A DNA stretch of 64,000 bases from Streptacidiphilus pinicola. Its GTDB lineage: Bacteria; Actinomycetota; Actinomycetes; Streptomycetales; Streptomycetaceae. Both the position numbers and the translations under genes were made by a program. This document shows, piece after piece, positions 15,511 through 26,860 of the stretch (position 1 is the first letter of the stretch; the number at the start of each line of letters is the position of its first letter). The notes beneath the pieces were generated by a model that was given only the letters and a program-made list of their open reading frames with translations, made no database searches and was not told where the DNA came from. The stretch is from contig NZ_QKYN01000008.1 in the NCBI RefSeq assembly GCF_003258295.1, forward strand, positions 1 through 64,000, given 5' to 3'.

Positions 15511-16461
15511 ATGGACCGACCCTCGTTCACGCAGCTCGTCCCCGGCATGGTCGGCATGATGCTGGTCGGCAGCAGCGTGACCGTCTCGCACTCACTCGTC
15601 GACGCCCCCCTCTTCACCACGCAGGCCCTGCGCTAGGCGGCCGCGACCGCGATCCTGCTCCTCTTCGCGCGGCTCGCCGGCGCGCGCGTCGTGCGGCCGC
15701 GCGGGCGGGAGTGGCTGTGGCTGGCCGGGCTCGCGGTCAGCGGGCTGGTGCTGTTCAACGTGGCGGTGGTCCGCGGCGTCGCGCACGCCGAGCCCGCGGT
15801 GATCGCCGTGGCCGTGGCGTGCGTGCCGCTCGTGCTGGGCCTGGTGGGCCCGCTGCTGGAGCGGCGCCGCCCGAGCCGCCAGGTGCTGCTGGCCGCGCCC
15901 GTCGTCATGCTGGGCGCGGTCCTGGTCGAGGGGACGGGCCGCACCGATGCCGTCGGCCTGGCGTGGGCGGCCCTGGCCCTGGGCTGCGAGGCCGCGTTCA
16001 CCCTCCTCGCGGTCCCGGTGCTGCCCCGGCACACCCCGTGGGGCGTCTCGGTGCACGCGACCTGGATGGGCGGGACGCTGTTCGCCGTCCTCGGCCTGAC
16101 CCGCGAAGGCCCCACGGCCGCAGGGAGGTTGTCCGGCACCGAGTGGGCGGCCGCGGGCTACCTCGCGCTGATGGTGACGGCGGTCGCCTTCGTCCTCTGG
16201 TACTCCACCGTCCGCTCCGCGGGCTCCGGCCGCGCCGGCCTGCTTACCGGCATCGCCCCGCTGACCGCGGCCCTGGTCGCCACCGCCACCGGCACCGGCA
16301 CGCCGGGCCTCTCCGTCTGGTCGGGTATCGCGGTCGTCGTCCTCGGCCTCGTCGCCGGCCTGCGCAGGCGCCCGGAGCCGGACACAACGGTCCGTCAGGC
16401 GGCTTTGGCCTCCTCGGACTTGGACCGTAGCCGGTGCTCGACGCCGGCCAGGCGCCAGTAG
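15511..16461 (+). pseudogene. EamA/DMT-family transporter with an in-frame amber stop
   Basis: The frame starting MDRPSFTQLVPGMVGMMLVG at 15511 encodes DMT helices but meets TAG at 15634-15636 (codon 42), in the context QALR-stop-AAAT. In this family a Tyr commonly follows ALR, so a TAC to TAG change is likely. Downstream the same frame stays open for some 270 codons of transporter sequence, with repeated helices and an RPSRQVLLAAPVVMLGAVLVEG repeat junction. The 3' end overlaps the convergent nickel/cobalt permease gene by 67 nt. It may be a recent pseudogene, or a base error if the stop is not confirmed. Confidence 0.72.
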
Positions 16462-17534
16462 CCGATGGCGCAGGCCCAGACGACGACGAAGAGGCCGACG
16501 ATGACGAAGCCGACGTTGTTGAGGTCGATGCCCGAGATCCAGGCCGTCACCGGGTCGGTGAGGTTCAGCTGGTCGTGCAGGATGCCGACGAGCTCGATGG
16601 TGCCGATCAGGAAGGCGACGGCGATCGACAGACCGGTGATGGTGAGGTTGTAGTAGACCTTGCGCACCGGGTTCGAGAAGGCCCAGTGGTAGGCGAAGTT
16701 CATGAATGTGCCGTCGAGCGTGTCGAACAGGCTCATGCCGGAGGCGAAGAGCAGCGGCAGGCAGACGATCGCGTACCAGGGCAGGCCTGAGGCCGCGCCG
16801 GAGCCCGCCATCACCATCAGGGTGACCTCGGTCGCGGTGTCGAAGCCGATGCCGAAGAGAAGGCCGATCGGGAACATCTGGCCGGGTCGGGTGATGGATT
16901 TGGTGAGCCGGCCCAGGATGCGGTTCATGAAACCGCGGCTGTCGAGGTGCTTCTCCAACTCGTGCTCGTCGAACTGGCCGGCGCGCATGGCCGTGAAGAC
17001 CTTCCAGATTCCCACCAGGGCCACCAGGTTGAGCGCGGCGATGAGGTAGAGGAAGCTGCCGGACGCCAACGTGCTGACGGTGCCGAGGTTGTGACGGGCA
17101 CTGGAGTTGTCGTTGGTCAGCGTCGTCGCGAGCCGCACGCCGCCGGCGATGCCGGCCGCGAGCAGGATCACGATCGAGGAGTGGCCGAGAGCGAACCAGA
17201 AACCGACCGAGATCGGGCGCTTGCCGTCGGCCATCAGCTTGCGGGTGGTGTTGTCGATCGCCGCGATGTGGTCGGCGTCGAAGGCATGGCGCATGCCGAG
17301 CGTGTAGGCCGTCACGCCGAGGCCGAGGCCGAACACCTGGGTGCCGACCTTGTAGTGGTGCGGCGCCACCATCACCGCGAGGATCCCGAAGCCGATCACG
17401 TGCATCGCCGCGATCACGGCCAGCAGTCCGCCGGTGCGCCACCAGTCCTTGCGTTCCCAGCGGACGGGCGGTGTCGTCGGTATCGCGCCGGGCAGGACGG
17501 CGGTCGACGAGGAAGAGTTTTCGGGCAGGGTCAT
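16395..17534 (-). CDS. NiCoT-family nickel/cobalt permease (HoxN/HupN/NixA type)
   Basis: The 379-residue membrane protein carries the family signature RHAFDADHIAAIDN in helix 2 and GFWFALGHSSIV in helix 3. A FGIGFDTATEV motif follows and a charged loop (DEHELEKHLDSRG) divides the halves; about eight helices are visible. These permeases take up Ni2+ and/or Co2+ with high affinity. The ATG at 17534 begins the conserved N-terminus; an ORF extension upstream would read through a riboswitch. The cobalamin riboswitch in the leader makes cobalt for B12 synthesis the likely substrate. A metal-type ArsR gene diverges from it. Confidence 0.92.
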   Translation of the reverse strand: MTLPENSSSSTAVLPGAIPTTPPVRWERKDWWRTGGLLAVIAAMHVIGFGILAVMVAPHHYKVGTQVFGLGLGVTAYTLGMRHAFDADHIAAIDNTTRKLMADGKRPISVGFWFALGHSSIVILLAAGIAGGVRLATTLTNDNSSARHNLGTVSTLASGSFLYLIAALNLVALVGIWKVFTAMRAGQFDEHELEKHLDSRGFMNRILGRLTKSITRPGQMFPIGLLFGIGFDTATEVTLMVMAGSGAASGLPWYAIVCLPLLFASGMSLFDTLDGTFMNFAYHWAFSNPVRKVYYNLTITGLSIAVAFLIGTIELVGILHDQLNLTDPVTAWISGIDLNNVGFVIVGLFVVVWACAIGYWRLAGVEHRLRSKSEEAKAA

Positions 17535-17583
17535 GGAAGGGCAGCCTCTCCAGCACCTCGTGGATAGTCTCGTGCGGTGCCGT

Positions 17584-17763
17584 GGCCGGTCTCCTGGCTG
17601 ACGGGGACTGACATCCCGGCCGCTGGCCTTCCCAGGCGCTGACGCGCCCAGTGGCCTCCCCGACCCGAGACGTGGGTCGTGGGAACGCGGCAAGGACTTC
17701 CCGATCACAGTGGCGAGGGCCGCTCCGGACTTGAACCGGTCTTCCCGAACACCACGGCAGCAG
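17584..17763 (-). ncRNA. Cobalamin riboswitch in the leader of the nickel/cobalt permease
   Basis: Read on the minus strand, the leader holds the B12 box CAGCCAGGAGACCGGCC (within 17584-17602). Before it come GATGTCAGTCCCC, a GGGAAGGC element, and two GCCACTG-type boxes, with an intervening variable hairpin. The order and spacing match the adenosylcobalamin aptamer. About 50 nt separate the B12 box from the ATG, room for occlusion of the ribosome site. Repression by high cobalamin is expected. Confidence 0.88.
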
Positions 17764-17853
17764 CCACCCTAGGGGTTCCGAGGAAACACCCACAAGCCTG
17801 CATGGATGCGCAGGTGTTGCGAATCACTTGCCGGGACGGGTGAGAATGTCGTC

Positions 17854-18219
17854 ATGCATCTGGTCCCCGCCGAACTCGCCCACCGCAAGGTCATCGACGA
17901 CCACACCGTGTGCGCCGCCATCGAAGGCATCGGCGACGCCGACCAGCTGCACGAATGGGCCGACTGTTTCGCGCTGCTCGGCGAGCACCACCGGCTGGCC
18001 GTCCTGCTGGCCGTCCACCACGCCGGGCCGATCGCCGTCACCGACCTGGCGACCGCCACCGGGATCGCGGACAGCGCGGTCTCACAGATCCTGCGGCTGC
18101 TGCGCGCCTCCGGAACGGTAGCCGCCGACAAGGACGGCCGGATCGTCCGTTACCGGCTCGCCGACGGCCGCGTGGCCGCGCTGCTCGACCGGATGCGGGA
18201 GCCCGCGGACCAGCGGTGA
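17854..18219 (+). CDS. ArsR/SmtB-family metal-responsive repressor
   Basis: The 121-residue winged-helix protein has the ArsR recognition region (TDLATATGIADSAVSQILRLLRASGTVAADKDGRIVRYRL). N-terminal His and Cys residues (MHLVPAELAH, DDHTVCAAIEG, LHEWADCFALLGEHH) are candidate metal ligands, as in nickel/cobalt sensors such as NmtR and KmtR. The ATG at 17854 lies directly after a GAGAAT -10-like hexamer, so the mRNA may be leaderless. The gene diverges from the nickel/cobalt permease, so metal-dependent control of uptake is a fair inference alongside the riboswitch. The exact metal is not determined. Confidence 0.82.
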   Translation: MHLVPAELAHRKVIDDHTVCAAIEGIGDADQLHEWADCFALLGEHHRLAVLLAVHHAGPIAVTDLATATGIADSAVSQILRLLRASGTVAADKDGRIVRYRLADGRVAALLDRMREPADQR

Positions 18220-18235
18220 CCGTCGCCGCGTCAGT

Positions 18236-18256
18236 TCTTCGAGCACCGCTCGAAGA
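18236..18256. terminator. Short hairpin after the ArsR gene
   Basis: TCTTCGAG and CTCGAAGA pair perfectly over 8 bp around a 5-nt loop, 17 nt after the ArsR stop and about 60 nt before mutA. It is a plausible terminator insulating mutA. Confidence 0.5.
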
Positions 18257-18316
18257 GGGATTCGTCACAGGCGAATGCGCTGCTGAAGGCCTGCCGGGCT
18301 GCAATAGCATCCCCTC

Positions 18317-20190
18317 ATGACGGTCCTGCCCGACGACGGGCTATCCCTTGCTGCCGATTTCCCGGAAGCCGACCACGCCCAGTGGCAGCGGCTCGTCGAG
18401 GGCGTCCTGCGCAAGTCCGGAAAGGACGTGTCGGGCGCCGAGGCCGAGCGGGCACTGGCGACCGCTCTCGACGACGGGCTGGTCGTCTCGCCCCTCTACA
18501 CGGCGCCGGAGACCGCCCAGGAGCTCGGCTACCCCGGCCTGGCGCCCTACGTGCGCGGCGCCCGCCCGGCGGCGGGCGGCTGGGACGTGCGCCAGCGCCA
18601 CGCGTTGCCCGACCCGGAGCGGGCCAACGAGGCGGTGCTCGGCGACCTGGAGAACGGCGTCACCTCCCTGTGGCTGGCCGTCGGCGACTCCGGCATCCCG
18701 GTCTCCGGTCTGGCCCGGGCCCTCGACGGCGTCTACCTCGACCTGGCGCCCGTCGCGCTGGACGCCGGCGCGCAGACCGGCGAGGCCGCGCGCGAGCTGC
18801 TGCGGATCTACGAGGCCCGTGGCGTCGCCAAGGACGCGGCGCGCGGCGGTCTCGGTGCGGACCCGCTCGGACACGAGGCCCGCACGGGCGCACAGCTCGC
18901 GAACGACGACGCCGTGGAGCTGGCCCGCACCTGCGCCGAGCAGTACCCGGGCCTCCGGGCGCTGACCGTCGACGCGCTGCCGTATCACGAGGCCGGTGCC
19001 TCGGCGGCGCAGGAGCTCGGCTGCTCGCTCGCCACCGGCGTCGCCTACCTGCGGCTGCTGACCGACGCGGGCCTGCCGGCGGACACGGCCGTGCGGCAGC
19101 TGGAGTTCCGCTACGCCGCCACCGCCGACCAGTTCCTGACGGTGGCGAAGCTGCGCGCCGCGCGGCGGCTGTGGTCGCGCGTCGCCGAGGCCTGCGGCGC
19201 CACGGCGACCGGCGCGGGAGCGCAGGTGCAGCACGCCGTCACCTCGCCGGTGATGATGACCCGCCGCGACCCCTACGTGAACATGCTCCGCACCACCATC
19301 GCGACCCTCGCCGCGGGCGTGGGCGGGGCGGACGCCGTCACCGTGCTGCCGTTCGACCACGAGCTCGGGCAGCCGGACGCGTTCGCGCGCCGGATCGCCC
19401 GCAACACCTCCTCGATCCTGCTGGAGGAGTCGCACCTGGGCCGGGTCGCCGACCCGGCGGGCGGCTCCTGGTACGTCGAGCAGCTGACCGACGAACTCGC
19501 CCACGCCGCTTGGGCGTTCTTCCAGGAGCTGGAGCGCGCGGGCGGTCAGGCGGAGGCGCTGCGCTCCGGGCTGGTGGGCGAGCGGATCGCCACCACCTGG
19601 GCGGCGCGGAGCAAGAAGCTCGCCAAGCGCAGCGAGCCGATCACCGGCGTCAGCGAGTTCCCGAACCTGGCGGAGAAGCCGGTCGTCCGCGAGGACGCGC
19701 CCGCTGTCCGCCCGCTGGGCCGCGCCTCCGGCGACTCCGGCGCGGGCCTGCCGCGCGTGCGCCGCGACGAGGCGTACGAGGCGCTGCGCGCCCGCTCGGA
19801 CGCGCACCTGGACGCCACCGGCGCCCGCCCGCGGATCTTCCTCGCCGCGCTCGGCCCGGCCGCCGCGCACACCGCACGGGCCACCTTCGCCGTCAACCTG
19901 TTCCAGGCAGGCGGCGTGGAGGCGGTGCACCAGCCCGCCTCCGTCGCCGCAGACACCGTCGCCGCGGCCTTCGCCGCCAGCGGCGCCACGATCGCCTGCC
20001 TCTGCTCCAGCGACGCGCTCTACGAGGAGCAGGCCGAGGCCGTCGCCGCCGCGCTCAAGGCGGCGGGCGCCGCCCAGGTCTACCTCGCGGGCCGCCCCGG
20101 CGAGCACCGCGACGTCGACGCGTACGTCTTCGCCGGCTGCGACGCGCCGGCCGTCCTCTCCTCCGTCCTCGACCTCATCGGAGCCCCGGC

Positions 20191-20194
<4 letters not shown>
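18317..20194 (+). CDS. mutA: Methylmalonyl-CoA mutase small (beta) subunit
   Basis: The 625-residue protein is homologous along its length to the mutase TIM-barrel subunit. It has [50 protein letters not shown], and a [30 protein letters not shown] block. The C-terminal domain lacks the DxHxxG cobalamin motif, so it is the non-catalytic subunit of the heterodimer. Its stop overlaps the GTG of mutB (GTGA), giving translational coupling. Together they interconvert methylmalonyl-CoA and succinyl-CoA. Confidence 0.95.
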
Positions 20195-22428
<2,234 letters not shown>

Positions 22429-22433
22429 CCGCG

Positions 22434-23429
22434 GTGGGCATCGACCTCGACGCCTACGTCAAGGGTGTGCTCGACGGGAAGCGGGCGTTCGTCGCCCGCG
22501 CCGTGACCCTCGTCGAGTCCACCCGGCCCGACCACCGGGCGCTCGCCCAGCAGCTGCTGACCGAGCTGCTGCCGCACACCGGACAGGCCCGCAGGATCGG
22601 CATCACCGGCGTGCCGGGGGTGGGCAAGTCCACCTTCATCGACGCCTTCGGCAGCATGCTGACGGGGCTCGGCCACCGGGTCGCGGTGCTCGCCGTCGAC
22701 CCGTCGTCCACCCGGACCGGCGGGTCGATCCTCGGCGACAAGACCCGCATGGAGCGCCTCGCCGTCGATCCGGCCGCGTTCGTGCGCCCCTCGCCGAGCG
22801 CCGGCACGCTCGGCGGGGTCGCCAAGGCCACGCGCGAGTCGATGGTCGTGATGGAGGCCGCGGGCTACGACGTGGTGCTGGTGGAGACCGTCGGCGTCGG
22901 CCAGTCGGAGACGACGGTCGCCGGCATGGTCGACTCCTTTCTGCTGCTCAGCCTGGCCCGCACCGGCGACCAGCTGCAGGGCATCAAGAAGGGCGTGCTG
23001 GAGCTCGCCGACGTCATCGCCGTCAACAAGGCCGACGGCCCGCACGAGCGCGAGGCGCGCGGCGCCGCGCGTGAACTGGCGGGCGCGCTGCGGCTGATGC
23101 ACCCCGCCGACCCCGCCTGGACCGTCCCCGTCCTCAGCTGCAGCGCCAGGGAGTCCACGGGCCTGGAGCAGGTCTGGGAGCGGCTCGAACAGCACCGCGC
23201 CCTGCTCGACGGCACCGGCCGCCTGACGGCCAAGCGCCGCGCCCAGCAGGTGGAGTGGGCCTGGTCCATGGTCACCGACGAGCTGCTCGGCCGGCTGCAC
23301 GGCGACCCGACGGTCCGCGCGCTCGCCCCCGAGCTCGAAGCCCAGGTCCGTGAGGGCGAGTTGACGGCGACGCTGGCCGCCCAGCGGATTCTGGCGGCGT
23401 TCGACCGGACCCGCTCCGCAACGTCCTGA
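22434..23429 (+). CDS. meaB: MeaB/ArgK-family GTPase, methylmalonyl-CoA mutase chaperone
   Basis: The 331-residue G3E GTPase has Walker A GVPGVGKST (about residues 60-68), the AVDPSSTRTGGSILGDKTRM switch region, a VETVGVGQSE motif and NKAD for guanine specificity. MeaB proteins gate cofactor loading and protect the mutase from inactivation. The GTG at 22434 lies 5 nt after the mutB stop, so it is the third gene of the mutA-mutB-meaB operon. Its TGA abuts the complement of the btuD stop, leaving no gap between convergent genes. Confidence 0.95.
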   Translation: MGIDLDAYVKGVLDGKRAFVARAVTLVESTRPDHRALAQQLLTELLPHTGQARRIGITGVPGVGKSTFIDAFGSMLTGLGHRVAVLAVDPSSTRTGGSILGDKTRMERLAVDPAAFVRPSPSAGTLGGVAKATRESMVVMEAAGYDVVLVETVGVGQSETTVAGMVDSFLLLSLARTGDQLQGIKKGVLELADVIAVNKADGPHEREARGAARELAGALRLMHPADPAWTVPVLSCSARESTGLEQVWERLEQHRALLDGTGRLTAKRRAQQVEWAWSMVTDELLGRLHGDPTVRALAPELEAQVREGELTATLAAQRILAAFDRTRSATS

Positions 23430-24239
23430 TCAGCGTCCTGAGGCGGGCGGTCCGCCGCGCAGCGGGGTGACGACGGGGCGGCCGTCGGGGTCCGACGTCA
23501 CCGTGACGCGCGCGTCGTAGACGCGGGCGATGACGTCCTGCGTCACCACCTCCGCGGGCGTGCCGCCCGCCTCGACGCGGCCCCGGTGGAGCAGGACCAG
23601 CCGGTCCGCGTACTGGGCGGCGGTGGTCAGGTCGTGCAGGGTGGTGACCACGGTCAGCCGCTCGGTGCGGCGCAGCCCGTCCACGAGGTCGAGGACGTGC
23701 TGCTGGTGGCCGAGGTCCAGCGCGGAGGTGGGCTCGTCGAGCAGCAGCAGTCGCGGCTCCTGGGCCAGCGCCCGGGCCAGTGCGGCGCGTTGGCGCTCGC
23801 CGCCGGAGAGCTGGGAGAGGCGGCGCTCGGCGAGGCGGCCGAGGTCGAGGGCGTCCAGGGTGCGGCGGGTGGCCGCGCGGTCGCGCTCGCCGGGGTTGGC
23901 CAGGTAGCCGAGGTGCGGAGTGCGGCCCAGCAGCACGTAGTCCTGGACCGTCATGTCCGGCGGCAGCAGCGGGGCCTGCGGCACGTAGCCGATCAGCCGG
24001 GCCCGCTCCCGGGCCCTGAGCCTGCCCACGTCGGTGCCGTCCACGACGACGGAGCCGCGGTGCGGGAGCAGACCGGCGAGGGCGCGCAGCAGCGTCGACT
24101 TGCCGGCCCCGTTGGGCCCGATCAGTGCCAGCCAGCCGCCCTGCGCGACGGTGCAGGAGACCTCGCGCACGACGGGCCTCCGTTCCAGGTCCACGTCCAC
24201 GCCGGAGACCTGCAGACCCGGCGCGGCCACGGCGGTCAT
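23430..24239 (-). CDS. btuD: ABC transporter ATP-binding protein for vitamin B12 (BtuD type)
   Basis: The 269-residue ATPase shows Walker A GPNGAGKST, a Q-loop (YVPQAPLLPPDMTVQDYVLLGRTPHLG), the LSGGERQRAALARAL signature and Walker B LLLLDEPTSALD, with H-switch TTLHD. This class serves iron-siderophore/B12 importers. It starts with an ATGA overlap on the permease gene. Cobalamin as substrate is inferred from the riboswitch at the head of the operon; by motif alone it could be a siderophore system. Confidence 0.9.
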   Translation of the reverse strand: MTAVAAPGLQVSGVDVDLERRPVVREVSCTVAQGGWLALIGPNGAGKSTLLRALAGLLPHRGSVVVDGTDVGRLRARERARLIGYVPQAPLLPPDMTVQDYVLLGRTPHLGYLANPGERDRAATRRTLDALDLGRLAERRLSQLSGGERQRAALARALAQEPRLLLLDEPTSALDLGHQQHVLDLVDGLRRTERLTVVTTLHDLTTAAQYADRLVLLHRGRVEAGGTPAEVVTQDVIARVYDARVTVTSDPDGRPVVTPLRGGPPASGR

Positions 24240-25267
24240 GTGCGCACCGACCGGGTGGAGCGCAGGATCCAGACGAAGGCGGGCGAGCCGATCAGTGCGG
24301 TGACCACCCCGATGGGCAGCTCGGCGGGCGCGGCGACGGTGCGGGCCACGGTGTCGGCCAGCACCAGGAACCCGGCGCCGAAGAGCAGCGAGAGCGGCAG
24401 GACCCGCCGGTAGGACGTCCCGGCCAGCCGGCGCACCGCGTGCGGCACGACGATCCCGACGAACCCGATCAGTCCGCTGACCGCCACGGCGCTCGCCGCG
24501 GCCAACGCGCAGCCGGCCACGACCACCAGCCGGATCCGGTGCGGGTGCAGGCCCAGCGAGCGCGCCTCCTCGTCGCCGACCGAGAGCACGTCCAGGTGCC
24601 GCCCGTGCAGCAGCACGGCGGTCACGGCGACCGCCAGATACGGCAGGATCTGCGTGGTCTGGTGCCAGGTCGCGGCCGAGAGCGAGCCCAGCAGCCACGA
24701 GTAGACCTGCTGGATGTCCTGGGTGGACCGCTGCAGCACGTAGGTCTGAACGGCCGTCAGGAACATCGACACCGCCAGCCCCGCCAGCAGCAGCGTCGAG
24801 GTGCCCGGCCCGCCCGCCGCGCCCGCCAGGTAGGCGACGGCCACACCGACCAGCGAGCCCACGAACGCGGCCACCGGCACGGCCGCGGGGGCGGAGGGGC
24901 CGAGATAGACGATGGCCAGCGTCGCGCCGAGCCCCGCGCCGGCGGAGGAGCCCAGCAGCGAGGAGTCGACCAGGGGGTTGCGGAACACGCCCTGGTACCC
25001 GGCGCCCGCCAGCGACAGCGCCCCGCCGACCAGCGCGCCGAGGACGACCCGCGGCAGCCGGATCTGGAACAGCACCGCCTGGTCCAACGGGCTCAGCCCG
25101 GAGGAGAGGTGGACCAGCGGCAGGCGGTTCAGCAGGGCGGTCGCCGTCGCCGACGGATTGAGGTCCGCCGCACCGGCCATGGCGCCCACCAGGACCGCGA
25201 CGGCCAGGAAGACCGCCGCGATCACGTAGGCCCGTGCCGCCCTGACCCGCGTTCCGGAGCGGCTCAC
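24236..25267 (-). CDS. btuC: FecCD-family ABC permease (BtuC type)
   Basis: The 343-residue permease has about ten helices. It carries the RLPRVVLGALVGGALSLAGAGYQGVFRNPL block that marks the FecCD/BtuC family, and the GLIGFVGIVVPHAVR coupling region near the C-terminus. The start is GTG at 25267, 19 nt after the binding-protein gene. It forms the membrane channel with btuD, fed by the lipoprotein btuF. Confidence 0.92.
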   Translation of the reverse strand: MSRSGTRVRAARAYVIAAVFLAVAVLVGAMAGAADLNPSATATALLNRLPLVHLSSGLSPLDQAVLFQIRLPRVVLGALVGGALSLAGAGYQGVFRNPLVDSSLLGSSAGAGLGATLAIVYLGPSAPAAVPVAAFVGSLVGVAVAYLAGAAGGPGTSTLLLAGLAVSMFLTAVQTYVLQRSTQDIQQVYSWLLGSLSAATWHQTTQILPYLAVAVTAVLLHGRHLDVLSVGDEEARSLGLHPHRIRLVVVAGCALAAASAVAVSGLIGFVGIVVPHAVRRLAGTSYRRVLPLSLLFGAGFLVLADTVARTVAAPAELPIGVVTALIGSPAFVWILRSTRSVRT

Positions 25268-25286
25268 GGCCGCGGCCCCCGGGGGC

Positions 25287-26288
25287 TCACTTGCCGGAGG
25301 CCTTCTCGACCGCCTGCGCGATCTGGGCGACCAGCTCCGGCAGGCGCGGGCCCCAGCGGGAGGCCTCGTCGTCGTTGAGGCCGACGATCTGCCGGGTCTT
25401 CACCGCCAGGATCCCGGACCAGCCCGGGCGCGCCGCGACGACCGCCGGGGACTGGCCGCCGTCGGAGGCCTCGTTGTCGGACAGGAAGACCAGCTGCGGC
25501 TGCGCCGCGACGATGTACTCCTGCGACAGCTGCGGGTAGCCGCCGTCCGCCGCCTTGTCCGCCTTGTCGGCGATGTTCTTCAGACCGAACAGCGAGGCGA
25601 TCTGGCCCACGAAGGTGGCCGAGGTCGCCGAGTAGTACGGGTTGGCGCTGATCTCCCAGTAGTAGCTGAGGTCCGCGTGGCTGTTCCCGGCCTGCTTCAC
25701 GGCGGCCGCGATCTTCGTCTTCATGCCGGAGACGGTCTGCGCAGCCTGGTCGGCGTGGCCGGTGGCCCGGCCGATCTGCTCGATCTGCGCGTAGGCGGCG
25801 TCCAGCGTGGCGGCGGCGGGCTCGATCAGCACCGGCACGCCCAGCTTTGTCAGGCCCGCCACCAGGCCGCCGGAGTCCTGGGAGGCGACGACCAGGTCGG
25901 GCTGGTACTTGACGATCGCCTCGAGGTTGGGCGTGAGCCCGCTCAGGCTGGTGACGGGCACACCGGACGGGTAGTTCGAGGTCTGGTCGACCGCGACGAC
26001 CTGCTTGCCCGCGCCGACGGCGTAGAGGTCCTCGGTCGCGGTCGGCGAGAGCGAGACGATGTGCTGCGGCGCGCTCTTGACGGTGACCTTGCCGTTCGAG
26101 GCGTTCACCGTGACCGGGAACGACGCGGCGGCGGCCGTCGTGGACGCGGCCACTGAGCTCGACGAAGACGGGCCGGAGGCGGAGGGCGAGGAGCTGCAGC
26201 CCGCGACGACCGTCACGGCGGCGAGCACGGCGGTCGCCGCCGAGACGGCACGGACGATCGGCCGGAGCCGGACAGGTGGGTGCGCCAT
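25287..26288 (-). CDS. btuF: Periplasmic-type binding lipoprotein for vitamin B12 (BtuF type)
   Basis: The ATG at 26288 begins a signal peptide ending in a lipobox (VVAGC), giving a 333-residue lipoprotein. A Ser/Ala-rich tether is followed by a class III binding-protein fold: PQHIVSLSPTATEDLYAVGAG, VPVTSLSGLTPNLEAIVKYQPDLVVAS, then a long helix and a second lobe. The longer open frame upstream would run into the riboswitch and is rejected. It is the first gene of btuFCD and is headed by a cobalamin riboswitch, which supports B12 or a corrinoid as the ligand. Confidence 0.9.
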   Translation of the reverse strand: MAHPPVRLRPIVRAVSAATAVLAAVTVVAGCSSSPSASGPSSSSSVAASTTAAAASFPVTVNASNGKVTVKSAPQHIVSLSPTATEDLYAVGAGKQVVAVDQTSNYPSGVPVTSLSGLTPNLEAIVKYQPDLVVASQDSGGLVAGLTKLGVPVLIEPAAATLDAAYAQIEQIGRATGHADQAAQTVSGMKTKIAAAVKQAGNSHADLSYYWEISANPYYSATSATFVGQIASLFGLKNIADKADKAADGGYPQLSQEYIVAAQPQLVFLSDNEASDGGQSPAVVAARPGWSGILAVKTRQIVGLNDDEASRWGPRLPELVAQIAQAVEKASGK

Positions 26289-26384
26289 GGGGTTGCTTCC
26301 TCCCGAGGGGCGGGAAGAAGCCAATCCGTCGACGGGCGGCGCAGGCGGATCGCGCGCCGACAGAAACGGACCGCCCCTTCCCAC

Positions 26385-26545
26385 GAGGGTCGATGTCGTC
26401 AACGCGGCAGGAGGCGACCTGGCTCGGGCCACGCTCGGGTGGGCCCTCACAGTTGCGGGACAGCGCCGGAATGGTCCGCCGGGCGGACGTCACCGGCTTC
26501 GCTGCCTGGCGCGCTGCCGGAAACCTGCATGGCTGTGCGGGTTTT
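26385..26545 (-). ncRNA. Cobalamin riboswitch upstream of btuFCD
   Basis: On the minus strand, in order, are AGCCGGTGACGTCCG (26484-26500), CCCGCAACTGTG (26448-26459), a variable stem, then GAGCCAGG with CTGCCG (26405-26425) and GTTGACGACATCGACC. These are the conserved parts of the B12 aptamer, including the CGCAACTGTG core and the closing B12 box. About 100 nt separate it from the btuF ATG, enough for an expression platform. Its boundaries are approximate. Confidence 0.85.
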
Positions 26546-26565
26546 CCGGCCCAGGCAGACTAGCA

Positions 26566-26860
26566 CCCCCGGCCCGGCCGCCCCTGGCCGGGTCGGGCAT
26601 GAGGCCTGGTCAGCGGAGGTCGGGGCGGTCCGGGGCAGACCGAACCAGGAGGCCCCACGCGGGCTGGCCGTTGGCGCGGGTGGGCAGCATCCGGGCCAAC
26701 GGGCAGGCCGGGTGCGACCCCTGCTCCGCGATCTTCGCCCCGTCCTGGCCCCATGGCGCGGCGAAGCAACTGGAGTGCGGCAACGCCGCGCTGCTGGAGG
26801 CGGCGCGCTGAGTGCTCGCCTGGGCCCGGCGGGTTCGACTCGGGCTTCAACTGACCCGCA
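26566..26860. other. Unexplained spacer, no gene recognised
   Basis: About 295 bases lie between the btuF leader and the end of the FUSC gene. A plus-strand frame ends at 26811 with GCDPCSAIFAPSWPHGAA followed by a short Ala-rich tail, but it lacks a start, ribosome site or family match. A GGTTCGACTC tract near 26830 resembles a tRNA T-loop but no tRNA fold can be drawn around it. Confidence 0.4.

Noticed and set aside
12051-15620. Single giant minus-strand frame covering the GH65 and HAD region
   Set aside because: The phosphoglucomutase occupies a different frame, and the GH65 product clearly starts at the GTG at 14441, so the upstream extension is non-coding.
18382-20190. Frame-1 open reading frame across mutA that joins mutB without a stop
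   Set aside because: The segment before 20191 translates to an Arg/Gly-rich shadow of mutA; mutB begins at the GTG overlapping the mutA stop.
26820-26850. T-loop-like GGTTCGACTC near the FUSC gene end
   Set aside because: The flanks do not pair as a T stem and no other tRNA arms are present.
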